Assembly (NCBI GenBank): GCA_934635225.1
Contig: CAKTYZ010000008.1
Location: 1 to 64,000 of the forward strand
Source of the DNA: an uncultured Kiritimatiellota bacterium
GTDB lineage: Bacteria > Verrucomicrobiota > Kiritimatiellia > RFP12 > UBA1067
Length of the DNA: 64,000 nt
Reading direction: 5' to 3'
Positions 41,055 to 48,993 of this stretch are shown here, one piece after another. A program made the position numbers and the translations under genes. The stretch's first letter is position 1; the number at the start of each line of letters is the position of its first letter. The notes beneath the pieces are model-generated. The model saw only the letters and a program-made list of their open reading frames with translations. It ran no database searches and was not told where the DNA came from.

Positions 41055-41255
41055 ATGAAGTTTGAAGACAACCTCAAGAAACTGGAAGGGCTCGTCGCGA
41101 AGATGGAGTCCGGGGAGCTCAATCTCGATGACATGATTAAGGCGTTCGAGGAAGGACGTGCGCTCGTCTCGACTTGCCAGAAGGACTTGGATTCCATCCG
41201 TCTGCGCATCGAGAAGGTGACGAAGGGCGGCGAGACGGTTCCGCTTGAGGCTTGA
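41055..41255 (+). CDS. xseB: Exodeoxyribonuclease VII small subunit
   Basis: A 66-residue protein with the XseB pattern: FEDNLKKLEGLVAKMESGEL, LDDMIKAFEEGRALVSTCQK and DSIRLRIEKV. It forms a helical hairpin that binds the XseA nuclease subunit. The start at 41055 is fixed by family length and by the promoter 7 bases upstream. xseA is not in this window. The next gene begins 8 bases after the stop. Confidence 0.9.
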   Translation: MKFEDNLKKLEGLVAKMESGELNLDDMIKAFEEGRALVSTCQKDLDSIRLRIEKVTKGGETVPLEA

Positions 41256-41263
41256 AGACGGCT

Positions 41264-42301
41264 ATGAAACAAATCTATGTCCAGGCTCAGGCCGACCACA
41301 TCGAATCGCTTTTCAAGGGCACGCCGCTTGCGGCAGTCGAGGAGCTCGTCTGGAACGCGTTGGACGCGGATGCGCGGGAGGTCAAGGTCGATCTCGTCAC
41401 GAATCCGCTGGGCGCCGTGGAGGCGGTGCGCGTTTCGGACGACGGCAGCGGCATTGACGTGATCCGCGCCGACCAGACTTTCGGCAATCTCGGCGGCAGC
41501 TGGAAGCGCGAGGGAAAGGGCACGCCTTCTGCCGGGCGACGGCTTCACGGGCGTCACGGACGCGGGCGGTTCAAGGCCTTTGCGCTTGGCCAGCATGTCG
41601 AATGGCGCACGACGATGCGGGCGGGTGACCGTCTTCTCTCCTACAAGATCGCGGGCTCGGCGGATCGTCCGGGCGTCTTCGGCCTGGAGGATGCGCCGAC
41701 GGGGTTCGCGACGGGGACCGAGGTCTTCGTGACGAATGTGCGCGCGACGGTTGACTCGCTGTTGGATGCGGGCGAGACGGTCCAGAACTTGGCGGCGAAG
41801 TTCGCTCTCTACCTGAAGAGCTATCCGAATGTGCGAATCTACTTCAATGGCCTGCCCGTCACGCCGGTCATCGTGCAGAAGCAGACGACAGGCTACAACC
41901 TGACGCTTCCGAATGGGGCGAAGGCGAAGCTTGAAGTCATCGAGTGGAAGCGCAAGTTCGTCGGTTCGGGACGTCTCGTCTTCGCGGGGCCGGACGGCTT
42001 CCAGCTCCACGAGCAGCCGGCGGGCGTCCGTGCGGGGAACGGGGCCAGTTTCACGGCCTATCTCGTGTCGCCGCGCTTTCCGGCGCTCGCCGCCGAGAAC
42101 GCGCTGGTGATGGACGAGCTGAATCCGGAGGTCCGGCAGTATCTCGACGCGGCGAAAAAGACGCTGAAAGCCCATTTTCTGGCCCTTGGCGGGGAGAAGT
42201 CCGCGTTCGAACGGGAGTGGGAAGAACGCATTGAGCTGTTCTCGGTTGACGAACGAAAGGCCCTCCTGGCGTTGCTCAAGAAATCCCTCAAGGCGCGTTG
42301 A
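41264..42301 (+). CDS. GHKL (HSP90/MutL-like) ATP-binding protein, short form
   Basis: A 345-residue protein with a GHKL ATPase fold: AVEELVWNALDADAREVKVD (N box), VSDDGSGID (G1 box), FGNLGGSWK, and GRRLHGRHGRGRFKAFALG (ATP lid). This start matches a family of standalone ATP-binding proteins usually near 700 residues, of unknown function. Only the ATPase and a transducer-like region (YPNVRIYFNGLPVTPV) are present here, with a helical tail. Similar ATPases occur in MORC-like and defence contexts. It follows xseB closely, which may indicate a DNA-related role. A TTG at 41252 is an alternative start. Confidence 0.7.
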   Translation: MKQIYVQAQADHIESLFKGTPLAAVEELVWNALDADAREVKVDLVTNPLGAVEAVRVSDDGSGIDVIRADQTFGNLGGSWKREGKGTPSAGRRLHGRHGRGRFKAFALGQHVEWRTTMRAGDRLLSYKIAGSADRPGVFGLEDAPTGFATGTEVFVTNVRATVDSLLDAGETVQNLAAKFALYLKSYPNVRIYFNGLPVTPVIVQKQTTGYNLTLPNGAKAKLEVIEWKRKFVGSGRLVFAGPDGFQLHEQPAGVRAGNGASFTAYLVSPRFPALAAENALVMDELNPEVRQYLDAAKKTLKAHFLALGGEKSAFEREWEERIELFSVDERKALLALLKKSLKAR

Positions 42302-42335
42302 GGGATGCCTTTTGAGGCGTCCCAAACGACCCCAC

Positions 42336-42365
42336 TTGAAAAGCGGGGCCTATTTTCGGTATAAT
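42336..42365 (+). promoter_or_regulatory. Promoter of fusA: TTGAAA, 18-base spacer, TATAAT
   Basis: TTGAAA (42336-42341) and TATAAT (42360-42365) are near consensus. The leader is about 30 bases and has AAAGGAAG before the ATG at 42402. A GGGATGCC/GGCGTCCC hairpin at 42302-42322 just upstream may end the previous transcript. Confidence 0.8.
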
Positions 42366-42401
42366 ACACGGAAGTTTTCAACTAAAGGAAGAAATCAAGA
42401 A

Positions 42402-44504
42402 ATGGCAAAGCGCGACATTCCGATCGATCACGTGAGAAACTTCGGCATCATGGCCCACATTGACGGTGGCAAGACCACGACGTCCGAGCGAATTCTCTTC
42501 TACTCCGGCAAGAATTACAAGATCGGCGAGGTGCATGACGGCGCCGCGACAATGGACTTCATGGTGCAGGAGCAGGAGCGCGGCATCACGATCCAGTCTG
42601 CCGCGACGTGCGTGCAGTGGGGCTCCTACCGTCTCTCCCTGATCGACACCCCCGGACACGTGGACTTTACGGCTGAAGTCGAGCGCTCGCTGCGCGTTCT
42701 CGACGGTGCGGTCGCCCTCTACTGCGCGGTCGGCGGCGTCCAGCCCCAGTCCGAGCAGGTGTGGCGTCAGTCCGAGAAGTACAAGGTGCCGAAGATCGCG
42801 TTCGTCAACAAGATGGACCGCGTCGGCGCGAATTTCTACAATGTCATGGAGCAGATGAAGAATCAGCTCGGCGCGAACCCCGTCCCGATGGTCATCCCGA
42901 TCGGCGCGGCGGAGACGTTTGACGGCGTCATCGACCTCGTCAAGATGAAAGCGCTCTACTTCGACATGAAGAGCCTCGGCAAGACGGTCATTGAGAAGGA
43001 CATCCCTGAGGAATACGTCGAGAAGGCGAACGAGTACCGTCAGAAGATGGTCGAATCCGCCGCCGAGCAGGACGACGCGCTCATGGAGAAGTTCTTCGCG
43101 GGCGAGGAGCTGACGAACGACGAGATCAAGAAGGCGATTCGCAAGGGTTGCCTTGCGCGTACGATTACCCCGGCGTTCTGCGGCACGGCGTTCAAGGACA
43201 AGGGCATCCAGCCGCTTCTCGATGCGGTCTGCGCCTATCTCCCCTCCCCGCTTGATGCGGGTCCGGCGGTCTCGGCCGACGACCCGACCCAGAAGCGCGA
43301 GGTCAGCGACGCCGAGCCGTTCTGCGGCCTTGCGTTCAAGATCATGAACGATCCGCGTTCGGGCGGCAAGATCACGTTCGTCCGCGTCTATTCGGGCACG
43401 CTGAAGCTCGGCGAAGAGCTTCTCGATTCGACGATCAACAAGGAGCAGCGCATTTCGCGCCTCTTCCGCATGCACGCCTCCAAGCAGGAGCCTCTGGACG
43501 AGGCGCACGCCGGTGACATCGTCGCGTGCGTCGGCCTTACCGAGACGCGCACGGGTGACACGCTCTGCGACCCGGAGCACCCGATTACGCTGGAGTCCAT
43601 CGACTTCCCGGCGCCGGTCATCTCGGTCGCCGTGAAGCCGAAATCCCGTGGCGACAACGAGAAGCTGGGCGTCGCGCTCCACGCGCTGGCGATGGAAGAC
43701 CCGACCTTCGTCGTCACATTCGACCAGGAGACGTCCGAGACGATCATCGCCGGCATGGGCGAGCTTTATCTCGAAGTCATCGTTGACCGCCTGAAGCGCG
43801 AGTTCAACGTCGAGTGCGACGTGGGCGCGCCGCAGGTCGCCTATCGCGAAACGATCACGACGGAAGTCGACAACGAGTACAAGCACGTCAAGCAGTCCGG
43901 CGGACGCGGTCAGTACGCGCACGTCTGCCTCAAGCTTGCTCCGCAGGAGCCGGGCAAGGGCTTCGAGTTCGTCAACGAGGTCAAGGGCGGCGTCATCCCG
44001 ACGGAGTACATTCCGGCGGTCGAGAAAGGCGTCAAGAAGGCGCTTGAGTCCGGTCCGCTCGCGGGCTTCCCGGTCGTGGACGTCAAGGCGACGGTTTACT
44101 TCGGCTCCTATCACGAGGTCGACTCGAACGAGTTCGCGTTCATCACCTGCGCGATGCAGTGCTTCAAGCAGGCGTTCCTCAAGGCGAAGCCGCAGCTTCT
44201 TGAGCCGATGATGGATGTCGAGGTCGTCGTCCCCGAGCAGTACATGGGCGCGGCGAACGGCTCGATCAACCAGCGTCGCGGCCGCATCGAGGGCATGGAA
44301 GACCGCGCGGGCGTCAAGCTTCTCAAGGCGACTGTTCCGCTCGGCGAGATGTTCGGCTACTCGAACGCGATCCGCACGGTCACGCAGGGCCGTGGCTCGT
44401 TCACGATGATCTTCAAGCAGTATGAGGCGGTTCCGAAGAACATCGCCCAGCAGGTCATCGAGAAGCGCGTCAAGGAAGGCAAGGTCCGTCCGATGGCCGA
44501 TTGA
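42402..44504 (+). CDS. fusA: Elongation factor G
   Basis: A 700-residue translational GTPase that drives translocation on the ribosome. G1 is GIMAHIDGGKTTTSER (most EF-Gs have AGKTT), switch I is GEVHDGAATMDF-MVQEQERG-ITIQSAAT, G3 is DTPGHVDFT and G4 is NKMDR. Domain II, domain IV (GGRGQYAHVCLKL, GSYHEVDSNEFAF) and domain V (RRGRIEGMEDRAGVKLLKA) are complete. It is monocistronic, with a strong promoter before it and an intrinsic terminator after it. It is not accompanied by the usual rpsL-rpsG-tuf genes, at least in this window. Confidence 0.97.
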   Translation: MAKRDIPIDHVRNFGIMAHIDGGKTTTSERILFYSGKNYKIGEVHDGAATMDFMVQEQERGITIQSAATCVQWGSYRLSLIDTPGHVDFTAEVERSLRVLDGAVALYCAVGGVQPQSEQVWRQSEKYKVPKIAFVNKMDRVGANFYNVMEQMKNQLGANPVPMVIPIGAAETFDGVIDLVKMKALYFDMKSLGKTVIEKDIPEEYVEKANEYRQKMVESAAEQDDALMEKFFAGEELTNDEIKKAIRKGCLARTITPAFCGTAFKDKGIQPLLDAVCAYLPSPLDAGPAVSADDPTQKREVSDAEPFCGLAFKIMNDPRSGGKITFVRVYSGTLKLGEELLDSTINKEQRISRLFRMHASKQEPLDEAHAGDIVACVGLTETRTGDTLCDPEHPITLESIDFPAPVISVAVKPKSRGDNEKLGVALHALAMEDPTFVVTFDQETSETIIAGMGELYLEVIVDRLKREFNVECDVGAPQVAYRETITTEVDNEYKHVKQSGGRGQYAHVCLKLAPQEPGKGFEFVNEVKGGVIPTEYIPAVEKGVKKALESGPLAGFPVVDVKATVYFGSYHEVDSNEFAFITCAMQCFKQAFLKAKPQLLEPMMDVEVVVPEQYMGAANGSINQRRGRIEGMEDRAGVKLLKATVPLGEMFGYSNAIRTVTQGRGSFTMIFKQYEAVPKNIAQQVIEKRVKEGKVRPMAD

Positions 44505-44528
44505 TTCGGCCCTCCGTTTCGGTAAAGA

Positions 44529-44565
44529 GCGTGGGATGCCGCACGGCGGTGTCCCGCGTTTTTTT
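44529..44565 (+). terminator. Intrinsic terminator after fusA
   Basis: GCGTGGGATGCCGC pairs, with G-U pairs, with GGCGGTGTCCCGCG around a 2-3-base loop, and is followed by seven T (44559-44565). The rest of the 44505-44725 gap contains no gene, only the next promoter. Confidence 0.85.
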
Positions 44566-44688
44566 GTGCCGTTCGTCATCGCCTCCTCTCCCTGCGCCCT
44601 GTCGAAAGGGGACAAAACGCGGAGCACTCCATGTCGAGATGCCTGACACGCACGCTTCCTTTCTAATCCGCGCCGCTCTTTCTTATGG

Positions 44689-44694
44689 TATAAT
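44689..44694 (+). promoter_or_regulatory. -10 box TATAAT of the HydG-like gene
   Basis: ATGGTATAATACGCAC carries the same -10 and ACGC discriminator as other sites. The start codon is about 31 bases further and has GTGAGGA before it. Confidence 0.65.
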
Positions 44695-44725
44695 ACGCAC
44701 TCACATAGAAAGTGAGGAAATTAGA

Positions 44726-46264
44726 TTGACGATGGCAGATTGCTCGAATATCCGCAAGTTCAAGGATGCGGCGGATTATACGAAGAACTTTGTTGTTCAA
44801 GGGGAGATTGACAAGTATCTGCCTGGCGGCAAGCACTTCATTGACGAGGGCCTGATCAACCGTCTCATCGCGGAGACGGACGGCAAGGAGCCTGACCCCG
44901 TGCGGGTGCGCGAGATCCTTGCGAAATCCGAATCGACCTGTGAGACGCTTCTGCCGGAAGAGACGGCTGTTCTCATGCAGGTGAAGGATCCGGCGCTGTT
45001 TGAGGAAATGCGCGCGGCGGCGGACCGCATCAAGCACAAGGTCTACGACAACCGCATCGTCATGTTTGCGCCGCTCTACATGTCGAACCTCTGCGTGAAC
45101 GGCTGCAGGTACTGCGGCTTCCGTGAGGGGAACGCGCTCCAGAAGCGCCGCGTCCTGACGATGGACGAGCTAAAGGACGAGCTTGACGTCCTTGCGGGCC
45201 GCATCGGGCACAAGCGCCTGATTGCCGTCTACGGCGAGCATCCGACGACCTCGACGGAATACATCGCCGAGACGATCGAGACGTGCTACGCGCGCAAGGT
45301 CCCTGCGCCGCGCACGGGCAAGCTCAACGCGATTCGCCGCGTGAACGTGAACGCCGCGCCGCTTCCGGTCGCCGACTTGAAGGTGCTTCGCTCCGTCGGC
45401 ATCGGCACGTTTCAGGTCTTTCAGGAGACCTACAACCGCAAGCTTTACGAGTCGATGCACCCGGCGTGGAGCGTGAAGGGCAATTACGACTGGCGCACGA
45501 CGTGCTTCCACCGCTGCCTTGAGGCGGGCGTGGACGATGTCGGGCTGGGCGTTCTCTACGGGCTTTGCGACTGGCGTTTCGAGCTTCTGGCGACGGTCCT
45601 GCACGCGCGCGACCTCGAACGGTGGTTCAACATCGGGCCACATACGCTGTCGTTCCCGCGTCTGGAGCCGGCAAGCGGCACGCGTGTCCCGGAAGAGTCC
45701 CCGTGGCTGATTGACGACGAGACGTTTGCGCGCATCATCGTGATTGCACGGCTCTCCGTCCCCTACACGGGCATCATCATCACGGCGCGCGAAAGCCCGG
45801 CCTCGCGCAACAGGGTTCTGCGGCACGGCATGACCCAGCTTGACTGCTCGTCAAACATCGCCATCAAGGGCTACAGCGACTTTGCGGACGAGGCGCACCA
45901 GGAGAAGGAGCGCCAGCAGTTCATGCTGGGCGACAACCGCTCGATTGACGAGATGGTGCGGTATCTCGCGAGCCGCGACACCATCACCTCGTTCTGCACG
46001 GCAGGCTACCGTTGCGGACGGACGGGCGGCTGCATCATGGACGCGCTCAAGACGGGGCGCGAAGGCAAGTTCTGCAAGATCAACGCCGTCTTGACTTTTC
46101 GCGAATGGCTCGACGACTTCGCGTCCGACGAAACGCGTGCGATCGGCGAGAGGCTGATCGAGAAAGAGCTGGCGGGCATCAGGGAATGGCTGCCGAAGTT
46201 CTATCCGACGGTCCTCAAGCAGTACGAGGCGACGTGCCGTGGCGAACGAGATCTCTTTTTCTGA
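44726..46264 (+). CDS. hydG: HydG-like radical SAM tyrosine lyase with an altered C-terminal cluster motif
   Basis: About 512 residues from a TTG at 44726, 9 bases after GAGG; an in-frame ATG at 44732 is an alternative. The protein follows HydG, the [FeFe]-hydrogenase maturase that splits tyrosine to CO and cyanide: APLYMSNLCVNGCRYCGF with the radical-SAM CX3CX2C (Cys123, 127, 130), GIGTFQVFQETYNRKLYESM, and VDDVGLGVLYGLCDWRFE. The C-terminal auxiliary cluster normally reads CTACYR-x-GRTG...C. Here it is CTAGYRCGRTGGC: the second Cys is Gly and a new Cys appears three residues later, while the third Cys is kept. Either the cluster is rearranged or the role differs. No hydE, hydF or hydrogenase is nearby. 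Confidence 0.88.
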   Translation: MTMADCSNIRKFKDAADYTKNFVVQGEIDKYLPGGKHFIDEGLINRLIAETDGKEPDPVRVREILAKSESTCETLLPEETAVLMQVKDPALFEEMRAAADRIKHKVYDNRIVMFAPLYMSNLCVNGCRYCGFREGNALQKRRVLTMDELKDELDVLAGRIGHKRLIAVYGEHPTTSTEYIAETIETCYARKVPAPRTGKLNAIRRVNVNAAPLPVADLKVLRSVGIGTFQVFQETYNRKLYESMHPAWSVKGNYDWRTTCFHRCLEAGVDDVGLGVLYGLCDWRFELLATVLHARDLERWFNIGPHTLSFPRLEPASGTRVPEESPWLIDDETFARIIVIARLSVPYTGIIITARESPASRNRVLRHGMTQLDCSSNIAIKGYSDFADEAHQEKERQQFMLGDNRSIDEMVRYLASRDTITSFCTAGYRCGRTGGCIMDALKTGREGKFCKINAVLTFREWLDDFASDETRAIGERLIEKELAGIREWLPKFYPTVLKQYEATCRGERDLFF

Positions 46265-46275
46265 GTTTGCCGCAC

Positions 46276-46305
46276 TTGATTTTGTGACCGAAACCGTGAT
46301 ATAAT
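46276..46305 (+). promoter_or_regulatory. Promoter: TTGATT, 18-base spacer, TATAAT
   Basis: TTGATT (46276-46281) and TATAAT (46300-46305), 10 bases before the ATG at 46316, without a ribosome-binding site. Confidence 0.7.
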
Positions 46306-46315
46306 TATTGACATC

Positions 46316-46585
46316 ATGACTATCAAGAAGCCTATGTCCGTCAAGCGGCCGACTGTGCAGGCCGATTCCTTGCCTTCTCACGAGGGGAGCGTCGAGACTC
46401 CTGCCTCGTCGGCGTCCGCCACGATTGCCGACCGCTTCAAGCTCGACATGCCCGATCCGAACGCGAAGAAGCGCGGTTCGGGCGTGAGCATGGTCGCCGT
46501 TGTCGCTGGTTTTGTGGCTCTGGCGGTGGTCGGCGTGCTGACGTTCGTCCTTTACCAGCATTGGGAATTTCTCAAGGGCGCTTGA
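46316..46585 (+). CDS. Small single-pass membrane protein
   Basis: An 89-residue protein with a polar, Ser/Pro-rich N-terminal half, a basic patch (NAKKRGS) and one transmembrane helix near the C-terminus (VSMVAVVAGFVALAVVGVLT), followed by a short LYQHWEFLKGA tail. This is an N-in single-pass topology. No family was recognised. The stop overlaps the nadC start (TGATG), so translation is coupled, and the leaderless promoter at 46276 probably serves both. Confidence 0.6.
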   Translation: MTIKKPMSVKRPTVQADSLPSHEGSVETPASSASATIADRFKLDMPDPNAKKRGSGVSMVAVVAGFVALAVVGVLTFVLYQHWEFLKGA

Positions 46586-47475
46586 TGAAAGACGTCATGC
46601 TTTCACCGCGTGCGAAGGCCGCGGTGCGTCTCGCGCTGGACGAAGACCTTGCCAGCGTCGATCGCGTGCGGTCGTCCCCGTGGCGCGATGCGACAAGTCT
46701 CGCGCTGGTCGATCCTGACGCGGTTGCGACGGGCGAGATCTATGCGAAGGGCGCGGGGTGCGTCGTCGCAGGCGCGACGGTCGCCAAGGCCGTGCTGAAG
46801 GCCGTTGACCCGAAGGTCAAGGTGACGATTCACAGGCCCGACGGCAGCGTCGTGAGGCCGAAGGAGGCGATTCTCACGTTTCGCGGCAGGGCGCGGTCGA
46901 TTCTCGCGGCGGAGCGCACGGCGCTCAACTTCATGCAGCGCATGTGCGCGACGGCGACCTTGGCGAAGAAGTTCGTCGATGCGACGAAGAGGTGGGGTAC
47001 GCTCATCCTCGACACGCGCAAGACGACGCCGGGGTTGCGCGTCTTCGAGAAGCATGCCGTCACGTGCGGCGGCGGCACGAACCACCGCATGGGCATGTAT
47101 GACCGCATATTGATGAAGGACAACCACCGCCGTCTCTGGAAGGGCGGCGATCCGGACGAGCTCGATCAGGCTGTCGTCGCGGCGCGCAAGGCGTTTCCGA
47201 AGCTCGCGGTCGAGGTGGAGGTCGAAAGCCTGCGCGAGTGCGCGAGTGCGCTCAAGGCGAAGCCGGAGTGGATCATGCTCGACAACATGTCGTGCGCCGA
47301 CATGAAGAAGTGCGTCAAGATGTGCAAGGGGATTTCAAAGACCGAAGCCTCGGGCGGCATCACGTTGGATCGTGCGAAGGAAGTCGCGGCGACGGGCGTC
47401 ACGGCGATTTCACTCGGGTGTCTCACGCATTCGGCCGGGGCGGTTGATCTCAGCCTCGAATGGAAAACCGTCTGA
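46585..47475 (+). CDS. nadC: Nicotinate-nucleotide pyrophosphorylase (quinolinate phosphoribosyltransferase)
   Basis: A 296-residue NadC, which converts quinolinate and PRPP to nicotinate mononucleotide in NAD synthesis. Motifs: LALDEDL at the N-terminus, ERTALNFMQRMCATATLAKK, LILDTRKTTPGLRVFEKHAV, GGGTNHRMGMYDRILMKDNH, VEVESLRECASAL, IMLDNMS, EASGGITLDRAKEVAATGV and IS-LG-LTHSA. The ATG at 46585 overlaps the preceding stop. nadA and nadB are not in the window. Confidence 0.95.
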   Translation: MKDVMLSPRAKAAVRLALDEDLASVDRVRSSPWRDATSLALVDPDAVATGEIYAKGAGCVVAGATVAKAVLKAVDPKVKVTIHRPDGSVVRPKEAILTFRGRARSILAAERTALNFMQRMCATATLAKKFVDATKRWGTLILDTRKTTPGLRVFEKHAVTCGGGTNHRMGMYDRILMKDNHRRLWKGGDPDELDQAVVAARKAFPKLAVEVEVESLRECASALKAKPEWIMLDNMSCADMKKCVKMCKGISKTEASGGITLDRAKEVAATGVTAISLGCLTHSAGAVDLSLEWKTV

Positions 47476-47512
47476 TTTCAAGACAAAACAAGAAAAGGAA
47501 AGAAACCTGACC

Positions 47513-48991
47513 ATGAAACTGATGACCGTGTTGGCGGCGGGTGCCGCATTGGTTGGTGGCTGTTGCTGCTTGTGCTCAAGCAATGACGGGCCGTACCCCG
47601 AGACGATCGACGAGGGCTTCGTCAGCCTCTTCAACGGCAAGGACCTGACGGGCTGGTTCGGCTCGAAGATGTATGGCGTCGAGACGATTGAGACGAAGCT
47701 CAACAACGGGACGGTCAAGAAGGAGAGCGTCCTCGCGTGCTTCCCCGACCGCAAGGTCGCGGGTGACGGCGGCAACCTCCTTACGGAGAAGGAATACCGC
47801 AACTTCATCCTCCGCTTCGAGTTCATGATGCCCGAGAACGGCAACAACGGCCTCGGCATTCGCACGCCGAGTCCGAATGTAGACGCGGCCTACGAGGGCA
47901 TGTGCGAGCTTCAGCTCCTCGACGACGGCGGCAGCGAATACTACGACAAGGCGGCGAAGAAGGACAAGCTCAAGCCCTACCAGTACACGGGCTCGATTTA
48001 CGGCGTCGTCCCGGCCCGTCGCGACAACGTGAACAAGCAGATCTGGGGCAAGGACGCCAACTTCACGGGCGGCGGCAGCTATGTCCGCAAGCCGGGGATG
48101 TGGAACTTCGAGGAAGTCAAGGTCATCGGCAGCGAGATCGAGGTCTACCTGAACGGCTATCTCATCACGAAGGGCGACGTCTCGACGTTCAAGGGTGACG
48201 GCGACACGCCGGACGGGCGGAAGCATCCGGGCCTCCACAACAAGAAGGGCCACATCGGCTGGCTCGGCCACGGTCACGCGGTCAAGTGGAAAAACATCCG
48301 CATCAAGGAACTTCCGGAAGACGCGAAGATGGGCGCGGTCTGTCCGCGTCAGGCCCTGAAGGCTCCGGCCGGTTTCACGACCTACTTCAACGGCTGCCCC
48401 GAGCAGCTCAAGACGATGTGGAAGGGCGTGACGACTGACGAGAAGTTCGACAACCCGGTCGTCCGTCAGGCGGCGACGCCAGCGAAACGCGCCGAGATGC
48501 AGAAGAAGGCCGACGCGCAGCGCGACGCGCACTGGTCGGTCCGCAACGGCAACCTCTTCTTCGACGGCTACAAGGGCGGCTACTCGCTCGCGACGGCGAA
48601 GGACCTCAAGGACTTCGAGCTTTGGGCCGACTGGCGCATCCTCTCCATCACGGGCGATTCGGGCCTCTACCTGCGCGGCGCTCCGCAGGTGCAGATCTGG
48701 GACGCGCACAACCAGTGGGGCATCGGTTCGGGCGGGCTCTTCAACAACCAGAAGAATCCGAAGGACGCGCTTGCGATTGCGGACCGTCAGGTCGGTGACT
48801 GGAACCGCTTCCATGTGATCATGAAGGGTGAGAAGGTTTCGGTCTGGCTCAATGGCGTGCTGGTCGTCGACAACGTGACGCTGGAGAACTACTGGGACCG
48901 CAAGCAGGTGATCTTCCCCGTGGAGCAGCTAGAGCTCCAGTGCCACGGCGACCCGACCGAATGGCGCAACATCTTTATCAAGGAACTGTAA
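47513..48991 (+). CDS. Lipoprotein with two DUF1080 (3-keto-disaccharide hydrolase) domains
   Basis: A 492-residue protein with a lipoprotein-like signal (MKLMTVLAAGAALVGGC). Domain 1 (~residues 30-270): GFVSLFNGKDLTGWF, LLTEKEYRNFILRFEFMMPE, YTGSIYGVVPARRDNVNK, HIGWLGHGHAVKWKNIRIKE. Domain 2 (~residues 340-492) is shorter: WSVRNGNLFFDGYKGGYSLA, SGLYLRGAPQVQIWD, VSVWLNGVLVVDNVTLENYW. DUF1080 domains have a concanavalin-like fold, and characterised members cleave 3-keto-glycosides. The next gene is an exported oxidoreductase that could make the 3-keto sugar, a known pairing in Planctomycetes and Verrucomicrobia. Spacing to it is 2 bases. Confidence 0.85.
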   Translation: MKLMTVLAAGAALVGGCCCLCSSNDGPYPETIDEGFVSLFNGKDLTGWFGSKMYGVETIETKLNNGTVKKESVLACFPDRKVAGDGGNLLTEKEYRNFILRFEFMMPENGNNGLGIRTPSPNVDAAYEGMCELQLLDDGGSEYYDKAAKKDKLKPYQYTGSIYGVVPARRDNVNKQIWGKDANFTGGGSYVRKPGMWNFEEVKVIGSEIEVYLNGYLITKGDVSTFKGDGDTPDGRKHPGLHNKKGHIGWLGHGHAVKWKNIRIKELPEDAKMGAVCPRQALKAPAGFTTYFNGCPEQLKTMWKGVTTDEKFDNPVVRQAATPAKRAEMQKKADAQRDAHWSVRNGNLFFDGYKGGYSLATAKDLKDFELWADWRILSITGDSGLYLRGAPQVQIWDAHNQWGIGSGGLFNNQKNPKDALAIADRQVGDWNRFHVIMKGEKVSVWLNGVLVVDNVTLENYWDRKQVIFPVEQLELQCHGDPTEWRNIFIKEL

Positions 48992-48993
48992 GC

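Noticed and set aside
42402..44504. fusA as a tetracycline-resistance type ribosomal protection protein
   Set aside because: Domain order, length and the GEVHDGAATMDF switch motif are those of ordinary EF-G.
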